From NCBI GenBank assembly GCA_013178165.1, contig JABLXG010000020.1:1-63169 (forward strand): a DNA stretch of 63,169 bases, read 5' to 3'. The position numbers and the translations under genes were made by a program. Each line of letters starts with the position of its first letter. Positions within the stretch are counted from its first letter, which is position 1. Of this stretch, positions 33,626 to 41,963 are shown piece after piece. The notes beneath the pieces are model-generated. The model searched no databases, had not been told where the DNA came from, and saw only the letters and a program-made list of their open reading frames with translations. This DNA is from Anaerolineae bacterium. GTDB lineage: Bacteria > Chloroflexota > Anaerolineae > Aggregatilineales > Ch27.

Positions 33626-34280
33626 TCCCAAGCGTATCCTGCTGGCCGATGACCATGCCATCCTGCGGGCTGGACTGCGTTTGCTCATTGATCGTCAGCC
33701 GGACCTGACCGTGGTCGGCGAGGCAAGCGATGGGCAGGAAGCTGTACGCGCGGCGCTGGCGCTCCGCCCCGATCTGATCCTGCTCGACCTGAATATGCCG
33801 GGGTTGGATGGACTGGCCGCGCTCCCGCGGCTGCGGGAGCAGTTGCCGCAAAGCCGTATCCTGATCCTGACCATGCATGACGACGCCAGCTACCTGCAAA
33901 AAGCCTTGCTACTGGGCGCGGCGGGCTATGTGCTCAAGAAGGCGGCGGATGCCGAGCTGCTGTTGGCCATCCGGGCCGTGCTGCGTGGGGAAACCTACGT
34001 CCATTCCGCCATGACCCAGAAGCTGCTCCAGAACGTCCTGCCGGGCGTAGGTGATAGCAAGCCTTCCTCCTCGGCGAACCCCTGGCAGGAGCTTTCCGAG
34101 CGCGAATACGAAGTGCTGCGTCGCGTGGCGCTTGGCTACACCAACGCCGAGATCGCCGAGGAGATGTACATCAGCGTCAAAACGGTGGAAACGTACCGGG
34201 CACGGGGGATGGAAAAGCTGGGGCTGCAAACGCGGGCGCAGCTCGTGCGCTCCGCGCTGGAGCACGGTGTGCTGGACTGA
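33618..34280 (+). CDS. NarL/FixJ-family response regulator
   Basis: A 220-residue protein. Start follows TTTGGAGGAG and overlaps the kinase stop (ATGCCTGA), so it is translationally coupled. Receiver domain: ILLADDHAILRAGLRLL, phosphoacceptor Asp57 in LILLDLNMPGLDG, and the conserved Thr/Lys in ILILTMHDD and YVLKKAAD. Output domain: LuxR-type HTH (LSEREYEVLRRVALGYTNAE, ISVKTVETYRARGMEKLG). It works with the adjacent kinase. The regulated genes are unknown; the neighbouring arsenic cluster and DoxX gene are candidates only by position. Confidence 0.95.
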   Translation: MPDPKRILLADDHAILRAGLRLLIDRQPDLTVVGEASDGQEAVRAALALRPDLILLDLNMPGLDGLAALPRLREQLPQSRILILTMHDDASYLQKALLLGAAGYVLKKAADAELLLAIRAVLRGETYVHSAMTQKLLQNVLPGVGDSKPSSSANPWQELSEREYEVLRRVALGYTNAEIAEEMYISVKTVETYRARGMEKLGLQTRAQLVRSALEHGVLD

Positions 34281-34288
34281 GCAGGACG

Positions 34289-34363
34289 GCTGTCAGGGTT
34301 TCCCCGGCGTAAATCCAGGGCAATCCCTGACAGCCAGCGGGCCGGGAGCGGGTTTTCCCCGCT
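34289..34363 (+). terminator. Tandem hairpins after the two-component operon
   Basis: First stem GCTGTCAGGG/CCCTGACAGC (34289-34298 with 34325-34334), then AGCGGG-TTTTC-CCCGCT (34347-34363) with a CTACAAAAC follow-on. Together they separate the regulator gene from the doxX-like gene. Confidence 0.6.
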
Positions 34364-34432
34364 ACAAAACGCTCTTGTCAGGGGCTACCATCGGGTCATA
34401 TGTGAGGGTAGCAGCGACGAGAGGATAACATC

Positions 34433-35038
34433 ATGGCCAACCTGCTCAAGCGTCATCAGGACCGGGTGATCGAGGACCCGGCGTTTGTCAGGACACTGTT
34501 CAACGATGTGCGTTTTTCCGTGTTGTGGCTTGTCCTGCGCATCTGGCTGGGCTACCAGTGGATTGAGGCCGCCAGCCACAAGATCGGCAATCCTGCCTGG
34601 GTAGTCACCGGCGATGCGCTCAAGGGTTACTGGAGCAATGCCATTGCTATCCCAGAAACAGGCCGCCCACCCATCGCCTTCGACTGGTACCGGGGCTTCA
34701 TTCAGAGCCTGTTGGATGCCCAGGCATATACCTGGTTTGCCAAGCTGGTCGCTTACGGTGAGCTGCTGGTCGGCATTGCACTGATTGTTGGTGCATTTGT
34801 AGGGATTGCCGCCTTCTTCGGCGCGGTCATGAACTGGAACTTCATGATGGCCGGCAGCGCCAGCACCAACCCGGTACTCTTCATCACCGCCCTGGTGCTC
34901 ATCTTTGCCTGGAAGACCGCCGGTTACCTGGGGCTTGACTACTTCCTGTTGAACTGGCTGGGCACGCCCTGGGGACGCCGCCGCGCGGCCAGAACAGAAG
35001 CGCTCCGAAAAGAGCCAGCTTCCGCCGCCGGCGACTGA
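34433..35038 (+). CDS. DoxX-family membrane protein
   Basis: A 201-residue protein with four helices. Family-like sequence: VLWLVLRIWLGYQWIEAASHKIGNP, YGELLVGIALIVGAFVGIAAFFGAVMNWNFMMAG and WKTAGYLGLDYFLLNWLG. DoxX/DoxD proteins include the membrane subunit of thiosulfate:quinone oxidoreductase; most bacterial copies are uncharacterised. A 100-residue periplasmic-facing insert (IPETGRPPIAFDWYRGFIQSLL) is typical. Start follows GAGAGGATAAC. Monocistronic, followed by a strong terminator. Confidence 0.88.
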   Translation: MANLLKRHQDRVIEDPAFVRTLFNDVRFSVLWLVLRIWLGYQWIEAASHKIGNPAWVVTGDALKGYWSNAIAIPETGRPPIAFDWYRGFIQSLLDAQAYTWFAKLVAYGELLVGIALIVGAFVGIAAFFGAVMNWNFMMAGSASTNPVLFITALVLIFAWKTAGYLGLDYFLLNWLGTPWGRRRAARTEALRKEPASAAGD

Positions 35039-35058
35039 TCGTCATGACCGGGAATCTT

Positions 35059-35091
35059 CGGGGCCGCACCTATCGTGCGGCCCCGCTTTTT
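35059..35091 (+). terminator. Rho-independent terminator after the doxX-like gene
   Basis: An 11-bp stem CGGGGCCGCAC/GTGCGGCCCCG with loop CTATC, followed by CTTTTT. A textbook structure, 21 bases past the stop. Confidence 0.85.
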
Positions 35092-35189
35092 GCCTGGGCA
35101 GGCTCCCGGCGCTCGATCTGCCGCCGCGCCCGGCGTACAATCGGTGGCATGTGCCGGCGCTTTGTGCCCATCAGGAGGCAACACCTGCC

Positions 35190-35663
35190 ATGACCACACC
35201 GCCAACCCCCCGCCGCAGCCGCCCGCAGATCGAAAAAAGCTACGGCATCCCGGAAGAAGAAGAGGGGATGCTCCCCTGGGAATTCGTCGACACGCAGATG
35301 GCTGCCGCCCGCAACTACTGGCTGGCGACCGTCCGCCCGGACGGCCGCCCGCACGCCATGCCGGTCTGGGGTATCTGGCTGGATGGCGCGTTCTACTGTA
35401 GCGGCGGCCCGACCACACGCTGGAACCGCAACCTGGCCGTCAACCCCAATCTGGTTGTGCACCTGGAAAGTGGCGATAACGTCGTGATCCTGGACGGGCA
35501 GGCGGAACGAGTCACCGATCCAGCGCTGGTAGCCCGCATCGACGCGGCTTACCTGGCCAAGTACGATACGCCGCATGGCGAGCCGATGTGGGTGCTGCGG
35601 CCCCGCGTGGCCTTTGCCTGGACGGACTACCCCACCACGGTGACCCGCTTCCAGTTTGATTAA
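35190..35663 (+). CDS. Pyridoxamine 5'-phosphate oxidase-like flavin/F420-binding protein
   Basis: A 157-residue split-barrel protein. ATG at 35190 follows AGGAGG. Conserved: NYWLATVRPDGRPHAMPVWGIWLDGAFYCSGG, TRWNRNLAVNPNLVVHLESGDNVVILDGQAERV, all typical of the PNPOx-like superfamily that binds FMN or F420. Members reduce or oxidise small molecules; true PdxH activity is unlikely because the PLP-binding C-terminal region is absent. Exact substrate unknown. Confidence 0.85.
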   Translation: MTTPPTPRRSRPQIEKSYGIPEEEEGMLPWEFVDTQMAAARNYWLATVRPDGRPHAMPVWGIWLDGAFYCSGGPTTRWNRNLAVNPNLVVHLESGDNVVILDGQAERVTDPALVARIDAAYLAKYDTPHGEPMWVLRPRVAFAWTDYPTTVTRFQFD

Positions 35664-35692
35664 GCGCTGTTTGTGGGCGCCAGGGAAAAAGA

Positions 35693-35742
35693 TCAGAGGG
35701 CACGGCGGGCTAACCGCAGGCGATCGGCCCTGTGCCCTCTGA
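35693..35742. terminator. Bidirectional terminator
   Basis: An 11-bp stem TCAGAGGGCAC/GTGCCCTCTGA around a 28-base loop. On the minus strand it is followed by TCTTTTTCC, on the plus strand by AGTTTTC. It ends the convergent PNPOx-like gene and ABC exporter operon. Confidence 0.75.
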
Positions 35743-35758
35743 AGTTTTCAGGGGTGGC

Positions 35759-36601
35759 CTAGAACTCTTGCCGCTCAAAGCGCCAGAGCGTCACGCTGAT
35801 GAAGATGGCGATCCAGACCATCGTCGCGGCGACTGGCAGCAGGGAGGAGACGGGGTCGCCGCGCGCGATCAGCAGCGCCAGGCCGGGGTCGTCCGCTCCG
35901 CCAGGCACGGTCAGGCCGTAAGGCGTGATCTGGCGCAGGCCAGGGGCGATGCCTAGCAGGATCTGATAGCCAAAGACCAGCAGCAACGGGATGGCGATCA
36001 CCGGCCCCCGGTTGTCAAAGAGCACACCCAGCATCAGCGTCAGGGCCAGGTAGAACAGCAGGTGCAGCCCCAGTACCCCCAGGGCCAGCAGGAACGGCCC
36101 CGGCGCGACATCGCTCCCGGCCAGCCGCAACTGGACAAAAGCGACCGCCCCCTGCAACAGGATCATGATCGCCAGGGCGCCGATGCTGTTGGCGACCAGC
36201 TTGGCGATGATCACCGCCGGGCGGGCGACCGGTTTGGAGAGCACCCAGGCCAGCGTACCGGATTTCTTCTCGTCCATGATGGAATCCTGCATGATGATCG
36301 CGATGCCAATGGCGGTGGCCATCGCGCTGACCATCAGGAAGACCTCCAGCCCATCAACGACGGCCTGCTGACCGGTGAGTTCCTCGGCGGCCCGACCAGC
36401 CTCCACCGCCTGGCGCGACTGCGCGGGAGCCATCCACAGGATGATCGCCAGCAGACCGTTGCAGATCGCCAGCCAGATGATGGCCTGAACCAGCCAGGCC
36501 CTGGTGCCCCACCATTCGCCGTTTTCCTTGCGCAACAGGTTAGCCAGCCCCACCCGCCAGCCATGCTCGTTGAGGCGTTGCAGTTTGCTCTCGCTGACCA
36601 T
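35759..36601 (-). CDS. ABC-2-type exporter permease
   Basis: A 280-residue membrane protein with six helices. The sequence after helix 1 has AMATAIGIAIIMQDSIMDEKKSGTLAWVLSKPVARPAVIIAKL, the conserved ABC-2 permease 'ERExGT' region. Its start overlaps the ATPase stop by one base (TGATG). It pairs with the ATPase to export an unknown compound or to act in resistance/stress. No accessory genes follow. Confidence 0.9.
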   Translation of the reverse strand: MVSESKLQRLNEHGWRVGLANLLRKENGEWWGTRAWLVQAIIWLAICNGLLAIILWMAPAQSRQAVEAGRAAEELTGQQAVVDGLEVFLMVSAMATAIGIAIIMQDSIMDEKKSGTLAWVLSKPVARPAVIIAKLVANSIGALAIMILLQGAVAFVQLRLAGSDVAPGPFLLALGVLGLHLLFYLALTLMLGVLFDNRGPVIAIPLLLVFGYQILLGIAPGLRQITPYGLTVPGGADDPGLALLIARGDPVSSLLPVAATMVWIAIFISVTLWRFERQEF

Positions 36602-37563
36602 CAGGCTTCCCCTCCTTCGGTCATCCGGAGGAAGATATCCTCCAGTTCATAGCGGCGGCGGCCAAATTCGGTCACAGTCACGCTCTCGTCGGCCAGCACC
36701 AGCCGCAGCAGCTGCGCCTCGGCGGCGGACTCGTCGCTCACGCTGACCTGCCAGTGGGTCAGCCCGTTAGCGGCGGTGGTGGCGCTCACGCCTTTCACCC
36801 AGGGTTGAGCGTTCACAGCGGGCAGGATACGCCCCGCATCGCCGCGCAGGGTCAGGGCATACACGGTACCCTCGCTGCCGGCCAGCAACTGCTCGATTGG
36901 CGCCTGGGCGATCAGCTGTCCCTTGTTCAGGATGGCCACCGTATCGCTGACCTTCTGCACATCATCCAGGATGTGGGTGGAGTAGAAGATCGTGGTGTAC
37001 TTGCGCAGGCGCTCCATCACCTCCAGCACATCGCGGCGACCGCCGGGGTCAAGGGATGCTGCTGGCTCGTCCAGGATCAGCAGGTCAGGGTAGTTGATCT
37101 GAGCCTGGGCGATGCCCAGCCGCTGCCGTTCCCCGCCGGAAAAGCCGCGTACGGGGCGGTTGGCCTTGTCCTCCAGGCCGACCAGCCGCAACGTATCCTC
37201 GATGCGCGCCTCAATGGCCTCCGCCGGGCCGCTGTAGAAGAAGCGGGCGGTGAAGCGCAGCGTTTCGCGGGCGGTCATGTGATCGTAAAAGCGCGGGTCC
37301 TGAGCCAGATAGCCGACGTGCTTGCGGATTTCGGCGTTGTCATGCAGGATGTCGTGGCCCAGGATCGTGCCGCCGCCGCCGGTAGGGCGAGCCAGGCCAA
37401 GCAGCAGTTTCATCGTGGTGGTCTTTCCCGCGCCGTTGGGGCCGAGAAAACCAAAGATCGAGTTGCGGCGCACCTTGAGGTCCAGCGCCCTGAGCGCCTG
37501 TACATTGCCGTATGTTTTGCTCAGACCGTGCGTTTCGATGACGTACGTGTCCGGCTGGTTCAT
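36601..37563 (-). CDS. ABC-2-type exporter ATPase
   Basis: A 320-residue ATPase. Start ATG 37563 follows GGGGGA. Walker A FLGPNGAGKTTTMKLLLGL, Q-loop GYLAQDP, signature FSGGERQRLGIAQ, Walker B LLILDEPAASLDPGGR and the switch His in YSTHILDD are all intact. The ~80-residue C-terminal extension (VYALTLRGDAGRILPAV, FGRRRYELEDIFLRMTEGGE) is typical of CcmA/NatA/DrrA-like exporters. Works with the downstream permease. Confidence 0.93.
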   Translation of the reverse strand: MNQPDTYVIETHGLSKTYGNVQALRALDLKVRRNSIFGFLGPNGAGKTTTMKLLLGLARPTGGGGTILGHDILHDNAEIRKHVGYLAQDPRFYDHMTARETLRFTARFFYSGPAEAIEARIEDTLRLVGLEDKANRPVRGFSGGERQRLGIAQAQINYPDLLILDEPAASLDPGGRRDVLEVMERLRKYTTIFYSTHILDDVQKVSDTVAILNKGQLIAQAPIEQLLAGSEGTVYALTLRGDAGRILPAVNAQPWVKGVSATTAANGLTHWQVSVSDESAAEAQLLRLVLADESVTVTEFGRRRYELEDIFLRMTEGGEA

Positions 37564-37713
37564 CGATTCCCCCTTCTCCAGTCGGTTGTTTTGCACCCCG
37601 TGCAGTGGCACAATGGGAGCAGAGTCACTGTCCCGCTATACGGGAAAACGCCCGTGTGGTTGCGGCGGGTTCTGCCGCGCCGGGCGATAGTTTAGAGGCA
37701 CAAGGAGAGCACA

Positions 37714-38856
37714 ATGCGGGTGGGTCTGCTGGCCCCGGAACTGAGCGAAGCACATGGCTGGGGCCGCTACACGCTGGATCTGGCGCGGGCGCTGGCGGCT
37801 CAGGGCGATATCGAGCTGGTCATCGCCGCTTCGTCGGCCAGTCCCGGCGATGGCGGCCTGCCACACGCCGGCTACTATCCGATTCTGCCGCCGCTCATCC
37901 CGGCCCAGCGGGGCACCAGCCTGCGAAGCTTGCTGACCGCCCCGCGCCTGCGGGCCGTCCTGCGCGGCTGCGACGTGATCCACGCTGTCGCCGAACATTA
38001 CCTGCCGGTGGCGGCGGTGGTCGCCGGACGCCGCCCGCTGGTCGCTACGGCGCACGGGACGTATCTCCCCTTGCATCTGGGGCGCTGGAACGGCCCGCTG
38101 TTCCGCTGGGCGGCGCGGCGAGCGGTGATCCTGCCCGTCAGCGCCTACACTGCCGGGCGCGTGCGCGAACAACTGCCAGAAGCCCGCCTACAGGTGATCC
38201 CCAACGGCGTGCACGCGGAACGCTTCGCCATGCCGCCGGCCCAGCTGCCGCCCCGGTACGGCCCGACCGTGCTGGGGGTAGGCGTCAATAAGGCCCGCAA
38301 GGGCTTTCACATCCTGCTGCAGGCGGTCGCGCAGGCCCGCGCAACCGTGCCGGATATTCAGTGCGTGATCATCGGCGACACCAGCGACGCCGCCTACCAG
38401 GCGGAACTGGCCCGTATCAGCGCAGAAAACGCGCTGGAGGGCTGCGTGCACATCCTGGGCCGTGTGCCTGATGAGACGCTGATCGGCTACTACCACATCG
38501 CTGATGTGTTCGCCCTGCCCTCAATCAACATCGGCGGGCGCTTTGAGGGCTTCGGCCTGGTCTACCTGGAGGCTGGCGCGGCGGGCCTGCCGGTCATCGG
38601 CACACTGGGCTGCGGGGCGGAAGAGGCCATTGTGAACGGCGAAACTGGCTTTCTGGTGCCCCAGCATGACGCCGGGGCGCTGGCCCGTGCCATCGTCCGC
38701 CTGTTGACCGACCCCGATCTGCGGGCGCGGATGGGGGCGGCGGGCCGGGCGCGGGCGGCAGCCTGCTCCTGGACCAACGTGGCGGCGCAGGTGCGGGCCG
38801 TCTACGAATCCGCCCCGGCACTGAGGCCGCCCACGGCCGGTCTCCCGGCCTCCTGA
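37714..38856 (+). CDS. Glycosyltransferase family 4 protein
   Basis: A 380-residue GT-B enzyme. N-terminal acceptor domain MRVGLLAPELSEAHGWGRYTLDLARAL; C-terminal donor domain with HILGRVPDETLIGYYHIADVFALPS, GFGLVYLEAGAAGLPVIG and the EX7E catalytic segment (EGFGLVYLE). Start follows AAGGAGA. The last codons (TAGLPAS) and the stop lie in a CCCGG/CCTCC-type repeat (38835-38872), so the C-terminus has been reshaped by that repeat. It probably adds a sugar in surface polysaccharide synthesis together with the Wzz-like gene downstream. Confidence 0.9.
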   Translation: MRVGLLAPELSEAHGWGRYTLDLARALAAQGDIELVIAASSASPGDGGLPHAGYYPILPPLIPAQRGTSLRSLLTAPRLRAVLRGCDVIHAVAEHYLPVAAVVAGRRPLVATAHGTYLPLHLGRWNGPLFRWAARRAVILPVSAYTAGRVREQLPEARLQVIPNGVHAERFAMPPAQLPPRYGPTVLGVGVNKARKGFHILLQAVAQARATVPDIQCVIIGDTSDAAYQAELARISAENALEGCVHILGRVPDETLIGYYHIADVFALPSINIGGRFEGFGLVYLEAGAAGLPVIGTLGCGAEEAIVNGETGFLVPQHDAGALARAIVRLLTDPDLRARMGAAGRARAAACSWTNVAAQVRAVYESAPALRPPTAGLPAS

Positions 38857-38872
38857 CCTCCCGGCCTCCGGC
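38835..38872. repeat. CCCGG/CCTCC-rich interspersed repeat overlapping the GT stop codon (copy R2)
   Basis: GGCCGGTCTCCCGGCCTCC then TGACCTCCCGGCCTCCGGCC. It closely resembles R1 at 205-256 and provides the TGA stop (38854-38856) and the last few codons of the upstream glycosyltransferase. Confidence 0.6.
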
Positions 38873-38893
38873 CATGGGGGGCCGCCAGAGCGG

Positions 38894-38922
38894 TTGAAGA
38901 GCGGCGCAAAACCGGGTATAGT
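38894..38922 (+). promoter_or_regulatory. Promoter of the Wzz-like gene
   Basis: TTGAAG (38894-38899) and TATAGT (38917-38922) with a 17-base spacer, about 68 bases before the ATG. Good sigma-70-type match. Confidence 0.6.
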
Positions 38923-38990
38923 GCGCGGGCTGGAGACCCGGAGCCGATCGCAGCGTCGGCCTGGAAGCCGGCGCTCTGGAGAAACGCAGT

Positions 38991-39686
38991 ATGGAACTGA
39001 AAAACCTGTGGAAGATGATCCGGCGACGCTGGTGGCTGATCCTGGTCCCGCCAGCGGTAGTGCTGGCCCTGACCTATCCGGCGCTGCTCAACCCGCCAGG
39101 TGGCGCATTCACCACGGCCATGCACATCACCGCGGCCCAGCCACTGGCCGGCATCGAGGAAACGTACGAGGACGCCAGCTACTTCCCCTGGCTGGCCGCC
39201 GAGCAACTGATCGACGCCCTGACCATGTGGGCGCGCACCAGTACCTTCGCTGAAGAAGTGCGGCTGGCCGTAGCCGAGAAGGGCATCGAGCTGCCGCCCC
39301 GCGCGCTGCTGGGCGCCTTCGCCGCGGATAACTCGCAGATGGTGATGCGCCTGATCATCACCTGGCCGGACGCCGACCAGCTGGAGGCCATCGCCCGTGC
39401 AGCAGTGGACGTGCTCAAGAACCGCAACCAGGACTATTTCCCGTCGCTGGCCGATAACCCGGCCCGGGTGATCGGCCTGGACGAGCCGGTGCTCAGTCCG
39501 GTCGCCCCGCCGCTGCTGACCCGCTACCGGCCACTGGCGCAGATCGCTCTGGCCCTGGCGGTCGGGCTGGGCCTGGCCGCCCTGGTGGAATATCTGGACA
39601 CCGCCATCCGTTCCCGCGAGGAGCTGGAGGCACTCGACCTGCCCATCCTGGGGGAAATCCCGCGCCATCGCGGTCTGCGCTACTGA
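38991..39686 (+). CDS. Wzz/YveK-like polysaccharide chain-length regulator
   Basis: A 231-residue inner-membrane protein with one helix near each end: RRRWWLILVPPAVVLALTYPALL (residues ~10-33) and PLAQIALALAVGLGLAALVEYLDTAI (~180-205). The C-terminal YLDTAIRSREELEALDLPILGEIPRH is the standard motif of Wzz/YveK proteins, which control polymer length and recruit BY-kinases. The periplasmic part is short and no cytoplasmic kinase domain is fused. Coupled by position with the GT4 gene upstream. Confidence 0.88.
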   Translation: MELKNLWKMIRRRWWLILVPPAVVLALTYPALLNPPGGAFTTAMHITAAQPLAGIEETYEDASYFPWLAAEQLIDALTMWARTSTFAEEVRLAVAEKGIELPPRALLGAFAADNSQMVMRLIITWPDADQLEAIARAAVDVLKNRNQDYFPSLADNPARVIGLDEPVLSPVAPPLLTRYRPLAQIALALAVGLGLAALVEYLDTAIRSREELEALDLPILGEIPRHRGLRY

Positions 39687-39710
39687 GCGGCGCCGGGGAA
39701 AGGCTACTTG

Positions 39711-40316
39711 ATGAATGCCGAAACGCTGCCCGCCCCGCCTGGTTACCGGCTGGCGCACCGCTTCCAGCTGAGCCGCCGCTGGACTCTGCTCTGGATCAAC
39801 GTGACCGCCGTGGCGCTGTTCGTGATCACGCTGGGGGCGGCCTTCAGCGGCCTGTTGCTCTACGCCCGCCTGGGTGCGCCGCTGGCGCGCACCGACCTGC
39901 CAGCGTTCCTGCCAGCCTGGGCATATATCCTGCTGCTGATCGGCACGTTGATCCTGCACGAAGCGCTGCACGGACTGGCTATGCTGGCCTGCGGGGCGCG
40001 CCCGATCTTCGGTGCACAGCTAACCCGCCTGGTGCTCTACACCACCAGCCAGGCGTTCTTCTCCCGCCGCGCCTATCTGTTCGTGACACTGGCCCCGCTG
40101 TTCGGCGTGACTCTGCTGGGCCTCCCGGCCATGCTCCTGCTGCCGAGCGGGCTGGCGATCTGGGTAGCAATCATGGTTGCTATGAACGCCGCGTCCTCAC
40201 TGGGAGACCTGTGGATGGCCGCTGTGATCGCCAGCTTCCCGCCGGAAGCGCGCTTCCGCGACGAGGTGGATGGCATGAGCATCTTCCTGCCGGAAGGGTT
40301 ACCGCCCGGCCTGTGA
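39711..40316 (+). CDS. Putative membrane zincin peptidase (DUF3267)
   Basis: A 201-residue membrane protein with four to five helices. The zinc motif HEALHGLAM (HExxH) sits in helix 3 (LLLIGTLILHEALHGLAM), typical of DUF3267 putative zincins; a later acidic ligand would lie in NAASSLGDLWMA. ATG at 39711 is used; TTG at 39708 is in frame. Substrate unknown. It lies between polysaccharide and EamA genes with no shared operon evidence beyond spacing. Confidence 0.85.
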   Translation: MNAETLPAPPGYRLAHRFQLSRRWTLLWINVTAVALFVITLGAAFSGLLLYARLGAPLARTDLPAFLPAWAYILLLIGTLILHEALHGLAMLACGARPIFGAQLTRLVLYTTSQAFFSRRAYLFVTLAPLFGVTLLGLPAMLLLPSGLAIWVAIMVAMNAASSLGDLWMAAVIASFPPEARFRDEVDGMSIFLPEGLPPGL

Positions 40317-40394
40317 ACGGCACAGCAGCGCAGCACAACGTTCAGGGCACAAGTGCGCTCAGCCGTGCCTTTTCGCTGGAGATAAGAGCGGCTC

Positions 40395-41318
40395 ATGGCA
40401 ACTGATGCGCCCGCCGGTCGGCCCGACACAAGCCCCTGGCCGTACGTGATCCTGATTCTGAGCGCGGTCGCTTTTGGCTTCAGCGCGATCTTCGCCCGGC
40501 TGGCTGCTGAGGCCCCGGCCCTGGTGATCGCCACCTGGCGGGCCACCATCGCCGCCCTGGCGATGACGCTGCCCTTTCTGGCGCAGTCCCCGGCGGCCCG
40601 CCGTCTGGATGCACCCCGCCGCCGGGCCGGGCTGCTGGGCGGTCTGCTCTTTGCCGTCAGCCTGGCGGTCTTCCATATTGCGCTGGAGCGGACCACCGCT
40701 GCCAACGCCACATTTCTGGGCAACCTGGCCCCGCTGTGGGTGGGCGTGATCACCCTGCTGGTGCTGCGCCGCGCCCTGCCGCGCCTGTTCTGGCCGGGCA
40801 TGGCGGTTGCCCTGCTGGGCGCGGGGCTGATGGTTTTCAGCGAAGGCGGGCTGACCGGCGTTCATAGCGGTGACCTGATCATCTTCGCCAACAGCACGAT
40901 CTGGGCCGCCTACCAGGTGCTGACCGGGGAGGCGCGGGCGCGCATCAGCGCGTTGACCTGGGGCTGGATGGTGACCGGGATCGGCATGCTGATCCTGATC
41001 CCGCTGACGCTGTTGCGGGGCTATTCCCTGACCGGCTACGATGGGCCGACGATCGCGGCGCTGGTGGCCGCCGGGTTGATCTCGCAGTTTGGCGGGTTTA
41101 TGGGCTACAACTACGCGTTGGGCTATGTCCCGGTAGCGCGGGCCTCGGTGATCAATCTGCTACAGCCAGTGATCACGGCGGTGGTTGCGGCCCTGTTGCT
41201 GGGCGAACCGTTTGGCGGCTGGCGGCTGGCCGGCGGGGCGCTGGTGTTGACCGGTATCTACGTGGCGACGCGCCCCGGCTACAGCCGCCTGGCCTCCCAA
41301 CAGGCAGCGGAGGCCTGA
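40395..41318 (+). CDS. EamA/DMT-family transporter
   Basis: A 307-residue protein with ten helices arranged as two EamA repeats: FGFSAIFARLAAEAPALVIATWRATIAALAM, LAVFHIALERTTAANATFLGNLAPLWVGVITLLVLRR, and in the second half YNYALGYVPVARASVINLLQPVITAVVAALLLGEPF. The family exports amino acids, nucleotide sugars or other metabolites. Substrate unknown. Confidence 0.92.
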   Translation: MATDAPAGRPDTSPWPYVILILSAVAFGFSAIFARLAAEAPALVIATWRATIAALAMTLPFLAQSPAARRLDAPRRRAGLLGGLLFAVSLAVFHIALERTTAANATFLGNLAPLWVGVITLLVLRRALPRLFWPGMAVALLGAGLMVFSEGGLTGVHSGDLIIFANSTIWAAYQVLTGEARARISALTWGWMVTGIGMLILIPLTLLRGYSLTGYDGPTIAALVAAGLISQFGGFMGYNYALGYVPVARASVINLLQPVITAVVAALLLGEPFGGWRLAGGALVLTGIYVATRPGYSRLASQQAAEA

Positions 41319-41384
41319 GCAGCCCCCGCTACAGCGCCTGCTGCAGCGGCCACCGCCCGGCCCCCCGCCTGAACTCCTGAACGG

Positions 41385-41945
41385 TTATTGCTCGCGTGAC
41401 CAGCGCTCGCGGTCAACTTCCGTGACGAAAACGACGTTGCCTTCCTGATCCAGGATGCGTATCTCCTTGGCCTGCAGGTCAGCGTCCAGATTCCACAGCG
41501 GTACAACCAGATCAACAACCGCGCTGGCCTGCATCTCAGAAGTATGGGCCATATCTCGCTGGGCGTCTTCTCCGCCATAGACGTGCAGACGACGCGGGTC
41601 CTCAATCCCAAAGCGCAGGCTGCGCTCCCCAACGACTTCGACCGTCCACTCGCCGGGGCGCTCAGCGACATTGGGCGCGTAACTATTGATGATCCGTCCC
41701 CGTTCAAGCTGGACGCCCTTGAGCCTACCCTCGGGGTCCGATTCAATGACCAGGGTCAGGATGGCCACCTGCCGCCCGTCCGGCGGGGTTGGCGCCGGCG
41801 TCAGGCCGTCAGCGGGCACGAAGGTAGGCTTGGGGCCGATTTCGTTCTGGGCAGTGATGGCGGCGGAGCCAAACAGGAGCGCCACTCCCACCAGCGCCAG
41901 CACGCCCAGCCCGGCGGTCAGAAGAACAGTCTGTTTGCGGTTCAT
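41385..41945 (-). CDS. Secreted protein of unknown function
   Basis: A 186-residue protein with an N-terminal signal/anchor (TVLLTAGLGVLALVGVALLF) followed by a Pro/Thr linker (PTFVPADGLTPAPTPPDGR). The mature part is beta-rich with no recognised motif (VAILTLVIESDPEGRLKGV, WTVEVVGERSLRFGIEDP). Start follows AAGGAG. It lies 18 bases downstream of the M64-like protease gene and is likely cotranscribed; a partner or pro-region role is possible but not shown. Confidence 0.75.
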   Translation of the reverse strand: MNRKQTVLLTAGLGVLALVGVALLFGSAAITAQNEIGPKPTFVPADGLTPAPTPPDGRQVAILTLVIESDPEGRLKGVQLERGRIINSYAPNVAERPGEWTVEVVGERSLRFGIEDPRRLHVYGGEDAQRDMAHTSEMQASAVVDLVVPLWNLDADLQAKEIRILDQEGNVVFVTEVDRERWSREQ

Positions 41946-41963
41946 CGCCAGACTCCTTTGCCT

